Positions 5,497-12,251 of a stretch of DNA of 12,251 nucleotides are shown here, piece after piece. Source of the DNA: Nanobdellota archaeon. Lineage in GTDB: Archaea > Nanoarchaeota > Nanoarchaeia > Parvarchaeales > Parvarchaeaceae. A program made the translations under genes and the position numbers. The first letter of the stretch is position 1; each line of letters begins with the position of its first letter. Where the stretch lies: assembly GCA_021796445.1 (NCBI GenBank), contig JAKACB010000020.1, positions 1 through 12,251 on the forward strand, written 5' to 3'. Under the pieces are notes generated by a model. It saw only the letters and a list, made by a program, of their open reading frames with translations. It did not search any database and had not been told where the DNA came from.

Positions 5497-6159
5497 ATGA
5501 TATTCCAAAAAATAAACATAGAATGGCTTCATCATGCATGTTTTAGGGTAAATGGAAAAAATAGTATTATATACACAGATCCTTATAAGATAAAAAATAA
5601 TTATAACGACGCAGATTTAATAATTATAACACACGACCATTATGATCATTTAGAGAGCGAAAGCATAAAAAAAATAATAAATGACAAAACGGTATTAGTC
5701 GCACCGAAAGACTGCCAAATCTTACTAAACGAATTTAAAAACGACAAGGTATTTGTTTCTCCTAATGAAATAAAAATAGTAAAAGATATAACAATAAAAA
5801 CCGTTCCTTCTTACAATGTAAACAAGTTTAATGAAAAAGGAATAGCATTTCATCCAAAAGAAAAAGGTAACGTTGGTTATATCTTTATCATAGACAATGT
5901 AAGAATTTACATTGCAGGAGATACTGATAACATACCTGAAATGGAAAGCTTTAAAACAGACATTGCGCTTCTGCCTGTCAGCGGTATATATGTTATGACG
6001 CCAAAGGAAGCTGCTGAATCTGCTTTAAAGATAAATCCAAAAATAGCTGTACCTATGCATTATGGCTCCGGCATTGGAACTGAAAAAGAAGCGCAGGAAT
6101 TTAAGAAATTACTATTAAATAAACTAGAGGTAGAGGTATTAACCTCTATTGATAAGTAG
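5497..6159 (+). CDS. Metallo-beta-lactamase-fold hydrolase (UPF0173/UlaG-like)
   Basis: 220-residue cytosolic metal-dependent hydrolase of the metallo-beta-lactamase superfamily, in the short L-ascorbate-6-phosphate lactonase-like/UPF0173 branch. Metal-binding residues are complete: N-terminal HH (residues 12-13, in IEWLHHACF), H46-x-H48-x-D50-H51 (THDHYDHL), GDTD with D142, and PMHYG with H188. LLPVSGIYVMTPKEA before the last His is typical of the group. No signal peptide or membrane segment. The substrate is unknown; the family includes phosphodiesterases and lactonases. Leaderless with its own TATA box. The last codons contain an inverted repeat, and the ribosomal eS8 promoter follows at once. 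The fold is certain, the reaction is not. Confidence 0.9.
   Translation: MIFQKINIEWLHHACFRVNGKNSIIYTDPYKIKNNYNDADLIIITHDHYDHLESESIKKIINDKTVLVAPKDCQILLNEFKNDKVFVSPNEIKIVKDITIKTVPSYNVNKFNEKGIAFHPKEKGNVGYIFIIDNVRIYIAGDTDNIPEMESFKTDIALLPVSGIYVMTPKEAAESALKINPKIAVPMHYGSGIGTEKEAQEFKKLLLNKLEVEVLTSIDK
6131..6148. repeat. Inverted repeat near the 3' end of the metallo-hydrolase gene
   Basis: TAGAGGTATTAACCTCTA: 7-bp perfect arms (TAGAGGT/ACCTCTA) around ATTA, inside the last codons of the gene and about 20 bp before the eS8 TATA box. It could be a hairpin, an operator or chance; no T-run follows directly. Confidence 0.4.
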
Positions 6160-6168
6160 ATTAAAAAG

Positions 6169-6180
6169 ATTTAAATATAA
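6169..6180 (+). promoter_or_regulatory. TATA box of the eS8 gene
   Basis: ATTTAAATATAA, centred 27 bp before the ATG at 6202. A second AT-rich stretch (TATTTTATAAG) lies too close to the start to be the TATA box of a leaderless transcript. Confidence 0.6.
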
Positions 6181-6201
6181 CATATTTTATAAGATAACAA
6201 T

Positions 6202-6582
6202 ATGTCTAAAAGCACAGCGCCTACTCTTAAGAAAAAGGGGGGAGGATTAAAGGGAAAGAGAAGAGATAAAAGAAGGAGCGAGTCAAAGAATATTTCGGTT
6301 CCTTTACAGGTAGGTGAAAGAAAGATAAAAACCTCCAGAACAGTTGGTGGAAACATAAAGATAATACCACTAAAAACAGATCAGGGCAACCTTTTTGATC
6401 CAAAAAGCAAAAAAACCTCAAAAGTAAAGATAGTCCGGGTTTTAGAAAACAAGGCAAACCGATCATATGCAAGGCGTAATATAATCACAAAAGGAGCAGT
6501 AATAGAAACTGATCAGGGGAAAGCTATTGTAACAAACAGGCCCGCTCAGGATGGGCAAGTAACCTTAAAAAAGCTTGATTGA
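6202..6582 (+). CDS. rps8e: Small ribosomal subunit protein eS8
   Basis: Archaeal/eukaryotic-type 30S protein binding 16S rRNA. The 126 residues match archaeal family length. The N-terminus is basic and Gly-rich (KKKGGGLKGKRRDKRR). Diagnostic segments follow: ERKIKTSRTVGGNIKI, the DPKSKKTSKVKIVRVLEN stretch, NRSYARRNIITKGAVIET and RPAQDGQVTL. Leaderless with its own TATA box. It is followed after 15 bp by the MMPL-type transporter gene on the same strand, so the two probably share a transcript, an unusual partner for a ribosomal protein. Confidence 0.97.
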   Translation: MSKSTAPTLKKKGGGLKGKRRDKRRSESKNISVPLQVGERKIKTSRTVGGNIKIIPLKTDQGNLFDPKSKKTSKVKIVRVLENKANRSYARRNIITKGAVIETDQGKAIVTNRPAQDGQVTLKKLD

Positions 6583-6597
6583 TCGTAAGGATCATTG

Positions 6598-8889
6598 ATG
6601 GAAATTAACCTAAATAAATTCAGCAATATTATAGATAAACATCATAAAAAAATAATAATTCTATGGATAGCTATTTTTCTCATTTCCATACCCATAGCCG
6701 TGCACCTTTTTAGCATAGTATCTTACAATGTAACTGGAAATTCATCAAACGGCAATTCAAGCAGTGGCAATAACCTTCAATTAATTGTAAGTGTAAGCAA
6801 TAATGCATACTCAAACAACACGAAGAATTTCTTTGAAAATATTTCTGATAACTTCGCTTACAAAAATATTACCTCTTTGTATTCTGCAGAATATAATCTT
6901 TTGAATTCAACATACTATAATATACAAAAAAATGCAGAATTTGCACTGAAGTCTGCATACATGAAATACAACCTTACTCCCGAAACAGTGCCTAAAAGCC
7001 TGAACAATACTATAATAGCAGACATTGCAGACATAATAAAAAGCGAACTTAACAGTTCAAGTATTACTGAACACAATTCATCGTATGATTTCATAGTAGG
7101 GATAATAAAAGGGTATTATAACTCTTCTCCAATGTACATAATAAATAATTACAACTTTACCAATTATCCGATAATACCAAATACGAATGAAACTGTAACG
7201 CTTATAAATTACAACCATACAACTATGCTATCCACAGTAAACAACTCTAACTATTCTTTTGTAAATTCATATGTTGGTAAAATTTCAAAAAATTATGGAG
7301 TTACGGCATATGTTACTGGTTCCAGAGGATTAAGCAGCAACATAGAAAGTGAAACTAACTTCGGTACGTTTCTTGCAATTGCAATAGGAATTCTTATGGT
7401 TGTAATAGTAACTGGACTTATATTCCGGTCACCCATCGCAGCATTTGTGCCTCTTATGGTATACGGAGTAGATCTTACAATCGCATTTTCGGTGTTTTAC
7501 GTAATATATCACATAATTCTAAGAAGTACTGTATCTTTTTTCGATCCTGCACTTGCAGCGATACTTATGCTGGGAATATCAACGGATTATTTAGTATACA
7601 TGCTTTACAGATTTAAACAAGAACTCAGAAAAGACCACAGAAAAAGCGTAAAAATAAGTATTGGGGGAGCTGGTGCAGCGATACTTGTAAGCGGCACTAC
7701 CGTAGTATTAGCTTATAGCATACTTTCAGGATTTAATCTAGCTTTTCTTGGATCTACTGGGATATTGGATTCTGTTGGGGTACTTATAGTTCTTTTATCG
7801 GCACTTACATTCATGCCATCAATTCTTATTTTCTTAGGAGAGAAGGTATTCTACCCAAATCTTAAACCTGGCTTCTCTTTTGAAAAGTCATTCGCAAGAT
7901 TAGCGCACTTTAATTATAAAAACAGATACTTTATAATTACCATTTTTATTGTGGTAATTGCAATCGCTGCATATTTCTTTGTAGTATACCAACCTGGATT
8001 AAATTTTCTTGGATTACTTCCAAATTCGGGATCAAAAACTGCTTTTTACATAGCTACAAACAACTTTAAATTTGATCCAATAGATCCTATTATAATAACA
8101 ATAAACAACACACAAAACATAAATGGAACAATGATTTACAATTCAATAAAGTCAATGAACGGAGTAAGCTACACTCAATTGACGAGAGGAAACAATTCCT
8201 TGCGGATATTAACTTACTTAAAACCGCTTGGATTTAGTACCCCAGCATTAAATGATTACAATAAGATAAACAATTACTTAGAAACAAGGAATGTAAACTA
8301 TAGTATTAAAGGTACGCAAGTATTTCTTGGCAGTGCAGTTAAAAATATGAATGGAAGTGTTCCATTACTGATATTTTCTTTAGGAGCTATGGTTTTTGTA
8401 GTGTTGTTTGTAATCCTTTTCTCAATCTACACTCCTTTGCGTTTGGTACTTCTTATAATTGCAAATGTTATAGCTGCTAATGGAGTTACATTGTTAATAT
8501 TCCATTATATATTGTCTTTGCCATTCATATCAATTGCCCAGATATTCCTAATAACAAGCATAATGGGAGTAGGTGTAGACTATGATATATTCTTGGTAAT
8601 GAGAATAAGAGAATACGTAAAAGAAGGCAAAAATAACTTTGATGCAATAAAAATGGGGCTTGTAAAAAGCGGGCCAATAGTAGCAAGTATAGGGATAATC
8701 TTTTCAATGGTGTTTCTGTCTCTTTTAGCAAGCGGCGTGCCAATAATAGAAGAAGTTGGATTCATAGTTGCAATAGGAATCTTAATTGATTCTGTTATAT
8801 CCGTATTGTTTATAGTTCCATCTATAATGTTTTTGTTGCAAAAGTACAATTGGTGGCCAGGACTTAAACAATATGAATATAATAAATAA
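6598..8889 (+). CDS. MMPL/RND-superfamily membrane transporter
   Basis: 763-residue polytopic membrane protein of the MMPL/RND type, which exports lipids or hydrophobic compounds using ion gradients; the substrate is unknown. Layout is two repeats: TM1 (about 19-40), large ectodomain (41-255), TM2-TM6 (256-415), TM7 (443-463), second ectodomain (465-585), TM8-TM12 (588-747). Each half has the family motif in TM4 and TM10: GISTDYLVYMLYRFKQE (D330) and GVGVDYDIFLVMRIREY (D661). Ectodomains are Asn/Ser/Thr-rich, with 17 and 5 N-x-S/T sequons; I find none elsewhere. Start: ATG 6598 is chosen over a TTG one codon earlier; AAGGA at 6587-6591 is a plausible Shine-Dalgarno 6 nt upstream, fitting an internal operon gene 15 bp after eS8. 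The 3' end may overlap the next gene. Confidence 0.9.
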   Translation: MEINLNKFSNIIDKHHKKIIILWIAIFLISIPIAVHLFSIVSYNVTGNSSNGNSSSGNNLQLIVSVSNNAYSNNTKNFFENISDNFAYKNITSLYSAEYNLLNSTYYNIQKNAEFALKSAYMKYNLTPETVPKSLNNTIIADIADIIKSELNSSSITEHNSSYDFIVGIIKGYYNSSPMYIINNYNFTNYPIIPNTNETVTLINYNHTTMLSTVNNSNYSFVNSYVGKISKNYGVTAYVTGSRGLSSNIESETNFGTFLAIAIGILMVVIVTGLIFRSPIAAFVPLMVYGVDLTIAFSVFYVIYHIILRSTVSFFDPALAAILMLGISTDYLVYMLYRFKQELRKDHRKSVKISIGGAGAAILVSGTTVVLAYSILSGFNLAFLGSTGILDSVGVLIVLLSALTFMPSILIFLGEKVFYPNLKPGFSFEKSFARLAHFNYKNRYFIITIFIVVIAIAAYFFVVYQPGLNFLGLLPNSGSKTAFYIATNNFKFDPIDPIIITINNTQNINGTMIYNSIKSMNGVSYTQLTRGNNSLRILTYLKPLGFSTPALNDYNKINNYLETRNVNYSIKGTQVFLGSAVKNMNGSVPLLIFSLGAMVFVVLFVILFSIYTPLRLVLLIIANVIAANGVTLLIFHYILSLPFISIAQIFLITSIMGVGVDYDIFLVMRIREYVKEGKNNFDAIKMGLVKSGPIVASIGIIFSMVFLSLLASGVPIIEEVGFIVAIGILIDSVISVLFIVPSIMFLLQKYNWWPGLKQYEYNK

Positions 8890-9637
8890 AATGATTGAAA
8901 AGATAAAAGGAGAAAAGATAATAAAAACAGAAAAAGATGATGATAAGGTTTTGACATTGACAGAAGGCCCTGATGGCATAAGCGTGAAATTTAATGGGAT
9001 AACTTATTCAAGAAGAGCCGAAAAAGGAATATTCACAGGTTCTTACTGGGATTACTTCACACCTCTGCCTTTACTTTATAACAAACCAAATATACTCATG
9101 ATAGGTTTGGGTGGTGGAACAATCGTTTACCAGATAAATAGACTATATGACAGAAAAGTAAACATGGATGTAGTTGAAATAGACGAGAAGATGGTTAAAC
9201 TTGCAAGGGAGTTTATTCCTGAAGATATAAAAAAGATAAATCTATTTATAGAAGACGGAATAGAATTTCTCAAAAAAAGCAAGAAAAAATACGAATTAGT
9301 GTTTTTAGATGCATACGATGGGGATAAGATTCCTGATAGCTTTCTTGATGAAAGAACCATTTCATACATAAACGACACCCTTATAAAAGACGGATTGCTA
9401 GCCATAAACTATGCAATGAGCTTCAAGGCCATCGTTTTCTTCCAGAATTACATAAGCAAACTTAAGAAATACTTTAAAGTATACCTTGTGAATAACCCTT
9501 TAGGCTCAGGAAATACTATAATCTTATGCAGCAAAAAAATGGATAAAGCAGAAATATTGGAAAAGATTAACAAGATGAAAAAGGAAGACAATAACATGCA
9601 TGTAATAAAAGGATACAACAACATGAGCAATGGCTAA
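8873..9637 (+). CDS. Spermidine-synthase-like / SAM-type methyltransferase-fold protein
   Basis: 254-residue Rossmann-fold protein of the spermine/spermidine synthase-like group. Motifs in order: NGITYSRRAEKGIF (41-54), NILMIGLGGGTIVYQI (73-88, nucleotide-binding glycines), MDVVEIDE (98-105, acidic residue for the ribose), EDGIEFLKK (127-135, adenine contact), and ELVFLDAYDGDKIP (141-154, putative catalytic Asp). The usual GGGDG of true aminopropyltransferases is GGGT here, so it may be a methyltransferase-like relative instead. The C-terminal 35 residues are Lys/Asn-rich and unassigned. Start is uncertain: ATG 8873 overlaps the transporter gene by 17 bp, while ATG 8891 begins 1 nt after its stop. 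No good Shine-Dalgarno favours either. Probably cotranscribed with the transporter. Confidence 0.82.
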   Translation: MNIINKMIEKIKGEKIIKTEKDDDKVLTLTEGPDGISVKFNGITYSRRAEKGIFTGSYWDYFTPLPLLYNKPNILMIGLGGGTIVYQINRLYDRKVNMDVVEIDEKMVKLAREFIPEDIKKINLFIEDGIEFLKKSKKKYELVFLDAYDGDKIPDSFLDERTISYINDTLIKDGLLAINYAMSFKAIVFFQNYISKLKKYFKVYLVNNPLGSGNTIILCSKKMDKAEILEKINKMKKEDNNMHVIKGYNNMSNG

Positions 9638-9644
9638 TATTTAT
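9635..9644 (+). promoter_or_regulatory. TATA box of the rtcB operon
   Basis: TAATATTTAT, centred 27 bp before the rtcB ATG at 9667; its first three bases are the stop codon of the preceding gene. Predicts a leaderless rtcB transcript. Confidence 0.6.
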
Positions 9645-9666
9645 CCAATAAAATTCACTAGGATAA

Positions 9667-11136
9667 ATGGAAGTAAAAGAAATAAGAAACTCATTAAAAG
9701 AAATTGATAAAAATACCTGGGAATCCAAAAAAGCAGGCAATGTTCCTATAAGATTATACGCAAATGAAAACCTTCTTAAAAAAATGGAAGATGATGTATT
9801 TAAGCAGGCAGCAAATGCGGCCTCTTTACCTGGAATACTAAACTTTTCTTATTTATTCAGCGATGCCCACATAGGTTATGGTGTGCCCGTAGGCTGGGCA
9901 GGTGCTTTTGATTTAAAGGAAGGGATAATTTCACCCGGTGCTATAGGTTTCGATATAAACTGCGGTATGCGTTTGATAAAAACAAACCTGACTTTAAAGG
10001 AAGTTAAACCGAAAATAAAGGAATTAATTGATACATTATTCAAAATGGTGCCAGCTGGAGTAGGTTCTAACTCTCCGCAGATGCTTACAAAGTTAAAGAC
10101 TTTAAATAAATCCGATTTAAAGGAAATAGCCGAAGAGGGCGTAGACTGGGCCGTAAGAAAAGGATATGCTACGGAAGAAGATAAGGAAAGAATTGAAGAG
10201 CAGGGCAGGGTAAAATCTGCAGACTTTTCGGAGGTAAGCGAAGAGGCATTTAAGAGAGGAAAACAACAGCTTGGAACACTTGGATCCGGGAACCATTATC
10301 TTGAAGTTCAGGTAGTAAACAAGGATTTCGATAAAGGGGTAGCAAATTCACTGGATTTAGATGTAATGAAGGAACAAGTAGTTATAATGTTTCATACCGG
10401 TTCAAGAGGATTTGGTCATCAAATAGCAAGCGATTATATTAAAAAGTTCCTAGATTACTCTTCTAAAAATGGAATAACTCTAAAAGACAGGCAGTTGGCT
10501 TATGCTCCTTTCAATTCTGAAGAAGGCCAGGCGTATTTTAAAGCCATGTCCTGCGGAATAAACTTCGCTTTCGTTAACAGGCAGATAATAAACTATCAGA
10601 TAAGAGAAGCATTTAAAAACACGTTTAAAAGAAGCGAAAAAGACCTCGGTTTAGACGTCATTTACGATGTTTCACACAATACCGCTAAGATAGAAGAATA
10701 TACCGTTAAAAACAAAAAAACGAATGTTATAATACACAGGAAAGGAGCAACGAGAAGTTTCGGCCCCGGGAATAAGGAATTAAAAGGAATACTCAAAAAA
10801 ATAGGCCAGCCTGTAATAGTAGGGGGCAGCATGGAAACGGGCTCTTATCTCTGCATTGGAACAAAGAAAGCAGAAGAAGAAAGCTTTGGGACGACATTGC
10901 ATGGCAGCGGTAGAACCATGAGCAGAGTAGCAGCAAGGAGCGCTATAAATCCAGATAAACTGCTTGAAAGCATGAAAACAAAAGATATATACGTAAAAGC
11001 AAACAGCATTGCCGGCTTAACAGAAGAAGGAGGATCGGCTTACAAAGATATAAACGAAGTTGTGGATTCAATGGATAAAGCAGGAATAAGCTTGAAGATC
11101 CTAAGTTTAAGACCGATAGGGAATATAAAAGGGTAA
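9667..11136 (+). CDS. rtcB: RtcB, tRNA-splicing / RNA repair ligase
   Basis: GTP- and Mn-dependent ligase joining RNA 2',3'-cyclic-phosphate or 3'-phosphate ends to 5'-OH ends, the joining step of archaeal tRNA splicing. 489 residues, the normal intein-free length. Active-site elements all present: SDAHIGYG (65-72), GFDINCG with D96 and C99 (Mn), GSGNHYLEVQ with H210, FHTGSRGFGHQ with H243, DVSHNTAK with H337, GGSMETGSYL (386-395), and HGSGRTMSR with H412, the guanylylated His (H404 in Pyrococcus as I recall). Leaderless with its own TATA box. It ends TAATG, sharing one base with the archease start, so the two are translationally coupled. Two intron-bearing tRNAs, its natural substrates, are encoded 5-7 kb away. 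Confidence 0.98.
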   Translation: MEVKEIRNSLKEIDKNTWESKKAGNVPIRLYANENLLKKMEDDVFKQAANAASLPGILNFSYLFSDAHIGYGVPVGWAGAFDLKEGIISPGAIGFDINCGMRLIKTNLTLKEVKPKIKELIDTLFKMVPAGVGSNSPQMLTKLKTLNKSDLKEIAEEGVDWAVRKGYATEEDKERIEEQGRVKSADFSEVSEEAFKRGKQQLGTLGSGNHYLEVQVVNKDFDKGVANSLDLDVMKEQVVIMFHTGSRGFGHQIASDYIKKFLDYSSKNGITLKDRQLAYAPFNSEEGQAYFKAMSCGINFAFVNRQIINYQIREAFKNTFKRSEKDLGLDVIYDVSHNTAKIEEYTVKNKKTNVIIHRKGATRSFGPGNKELKGILKKIGQPVIVGGSMETGSYLCIGTKKAEEESFGTTLHGSGRTMSRVAARSAINPDKLLESMKTKDIYVKANSIAGLTEEGGSAYKDINEVVDSMDKAGISLKILSLRPIGNIKG

Positions 11137-11558
11137 TGGAAAGATACAGACTGCTTAAAAATGAGGCTACTGCGGACATAGCCTTTATAGCATATGGCAG
11201 AACACTTAATGAACTTTTTAGGAATATAACTATAGCTGTATCAAATGTGATGGTTTTAAACGCAGAAAAAGGTGGAAATAAAGAAATAAGATTCAGATTG
11301 CACGCAAAAAATCTTGATTACCTTGTAGTGGACTTCATAAATAAAATAATATTCTACAAAGACTACAAAAATGTACTTATTACCGATGCTAAAGTAGAGG
11401 TAGATAAAAAACTTAATCTTCAATGCATAGCCGTTGCAGAAAAATTGGAAAAACTTAAAGATCGGTTTTTAGCAGATGTAAAAGCGGCTACTTTGCATGA
11501 CCTTGAGGTAAAAAAGCAAAAAGGATTAATTAGATGCAAGATAGTTTTAGATGTATGA
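11136..11558 (+). CDS. Archease, RtcB activator
   Basis: Archease speeds guanylylation and multiple turnover of RtcB through a metal-binding acidic pocket. 140 residues, typical size. Family marks: NEATADIAFIAYGRTL (9-24) with the metal-site Asp14, LDYLVVDFINKIIFYKD (60-76), VKAATLHDLEV (115-125) with H121, and the C-terminal IVLDV with Asp139. The usual EHTADI reads EATADI, so the conserved His before the metal Asp is Ala11. The ATG shares one base with the rtcB stop, and its own stop overlaps the thiI start (ATGA), so all three are tightly coupled. Confidence 0.93.
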   Translation: MERYRLLKNEATADIAFIAYGRTLNELFRNITIAVSNVMVLNAEKGGNKEIRFRLHAKNLDYLVVDFINKIIFYKDYKNVLITDAKVEVDKKLNLQCIAVAEKLEKLKDRFLADVKAATLHDLEVKKQKGLIRCKIVLDV

Positions 11559-12251
11559 AAAAGATACTGTCTGTTCATTATGACGAAATAGCTTTAAAAG
11601 GAAAACAAAGGGGTTATTTTCAAGGCCTTCTGATAAAAAACATAAAGGAAAAGACAAATAAACAGATTAAAGTTGTAGAAAGCAGGCTTGTTCTAGAGGA
11701 TTACGGATTAGATGACATAGAAAAGCTGAAATTAACCCCAGGGATAGCATGGATAAGTGAAGCGTATAGCATTGACAGAGATGAAAAAGAACTGACTAAA
11801 TTAATCGACGAAATAACAGAGGAAAACAAGAATGTAAACATTGACGTTAAAAGAGTAGATAAAAACTATGATAAAACCTCTTTGAAATTAAAGGAAGAGC
11901 TTGCAAAAAAATTAAAACTCAAGTTTGACAAGATGGGTAAAAAAATAAGGATAGAAATAATGGGTGATTCATTTATAGTAAATTACGGAATAGAAAAAGG
12001 GTTAGGAGGTTTGCCGGTAGGAAGTTCTGGAAAGCTATTATCCTTGTTCTCCGGGGGCATAGATTCTAGCATAGCACCTTTGGAGATGATGAAAAGAGGG
12101 GCAAAGGTCGATCTGTTGCATGTTTATGCATTAAATTCACTGGATTTTGCCCTTGATAGCAAGATAAAAACCATAGCTGAGAAATTAAGTAAAGTAGAAG
12201 AAGGCCTGACTCTTTACCTTATACCTTTTCATTATTTCAGCGTTGCAGCAT
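11555..12251 (+). CDS. thiI: ThiI, tRNA 4-thiouridine synthase (3' end outside window)
   Basis: ThiI adenylates and thiolates U8 of tRNA to 4-thiouridine. The frame starts at ATG 11555 and is open to the window end, 232 codons. Domains: N-terminal ferredoxin-like start VHYDEIALKGKQRGYF (7-22), THUMP region (about 60-150, including VDVKR-type and MGDSFIVNYG segments), the linker GLGGLPVGSSGKLL (149-162) typical of ThiI, then the PP-loop FSGGIDSSIAPLEMMKRG (165-182) that binds ATP. The rest of the adenylation domain is missing. The start overlaps the archease stop by 4 bp (ATGA). The tRNA genes in this window both carry T8, the target base. Whether it also serves thiamin synthesis cannot be told. 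Confidence 0.93.
   Translation, partial: MKKILSVHYDEIALKGKQRGYFQGLLIKNIKEKTNKQIKVVESRLVLEDYGLDDIEKLKLTPGIAWISEAYSIDRDEKELTKLIDEITEENKNVNIDVKRVDKNYDKTSLKLKEELAKKLKLKFDKMGKKIRIEIMGDSFIVNYGIEKGLGGLPVGSSGKLLSLFSGGIDSSIAPLEMMKRGAKVDLLHVYALNSLDFALDSKIKTIAEKLSKVEEGLTLYLIPFHYFSVAA

Noticed and set aside
6595..6597. TTG start for the MMPL-type transporter
   Set aside because: An ATG follows directly at 6598 with a suitable AAGGA spacing; the TTG adds only one residue.
8525..8979. Long minus-strand open frames under the transporter and spermidine-synthase-like genes
   Set aside because: Leu/Ser-rich shadow frames of strongly supported plus-strand genes, with no motif or promoter of their own.
9667..11136. 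Intein in RtcB, as known in Pyrococcus
   Set aside because: All RtcB motifs follow one another without insertion and the length of 489 is that of the intein-free protein.

Overview
The window reads as a dense, AT-rich archaeal chromosome segment. The archaeal evidence is: a Rad50 carboxy-terminal half, ribosomal protein eS8, RtcB with archease, an archaeal-type ThiI, two tRNA-Leu genes with bulge-helix-bulge introns, no encoded CCA, and TATA boxes about 25-28 bp ahead of start codons (leaderless mRNAs). The ferredoxin is the zinc-containing type of Sulfolobus and Thermoplasma. With the very compact layout this suggests a small acidophile-associated lineage, such as a Parvarchaeum/ARMAN-like DPANN archaeon; that placement is inference.

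Layout: (1) 1-944, plus strand: 3' part of rad50, meeting tail-to-tail with a 4-bp overlap. (2) 941-5415, mostly minus strand: a 535-residue protein made of two tandem ThyX-like domains; tRNA-Leu(CAA) with a 19-nt intron; a small hypothetical gene; zinc ferredoxin; a DUF488 protein; then, on the plus strand, a Mug/TDG-type DNA glycosylase divergent from DUF488 over only 35 bp; then on the minus strand a two-helix membrane protein, tRNA-Leu(UAA) with a 36-nt intron, a 38-residue very basic protein (possibly eL41) and a dUTPase/dCTP-deaminase-family enzyme. (3) 5497-9637, plus strand: a metallo-beta-lactamase-fold hydrolase, eS8, a 12-TM MMPL/RND-type transporter and a spermidine-synthase-like protein. 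(4) 9667-12251, plus strand: overlapping operon rtcB - archease - thiI, with thiI cut by the window edge.

Two functional themes stand out. The first is keeping uracil out of DNA: dUTPase makes dUMP, a ThyX-family protein could convert dUMP to dTMP, and a Mug-type glycosylase would remove uracil or thymine mispaired with guanine, all within 4.5 kb and next to rad50. The second is tRNA maturation: the window carries two intron-bearing tRNA substrates plus the splicing ligase (RtcB), its activator (archease) and the enzyme that thiolates U8 (ThiI).

The most unusual item is the double ThyX protein. Domain 1 keeps the dUMP-side residues (ExSxRY and others) but has lost RHR. Domain 2 keeps RHR and the late catalytic Arg but has lost the rest. 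The two halves look complementary, as if a homo-oligomeric active site had been divided between two fused domains. No CRISPR array, insertion sequence or other mobile element is visible, and no gene-free stretch exceeds 300 bases.
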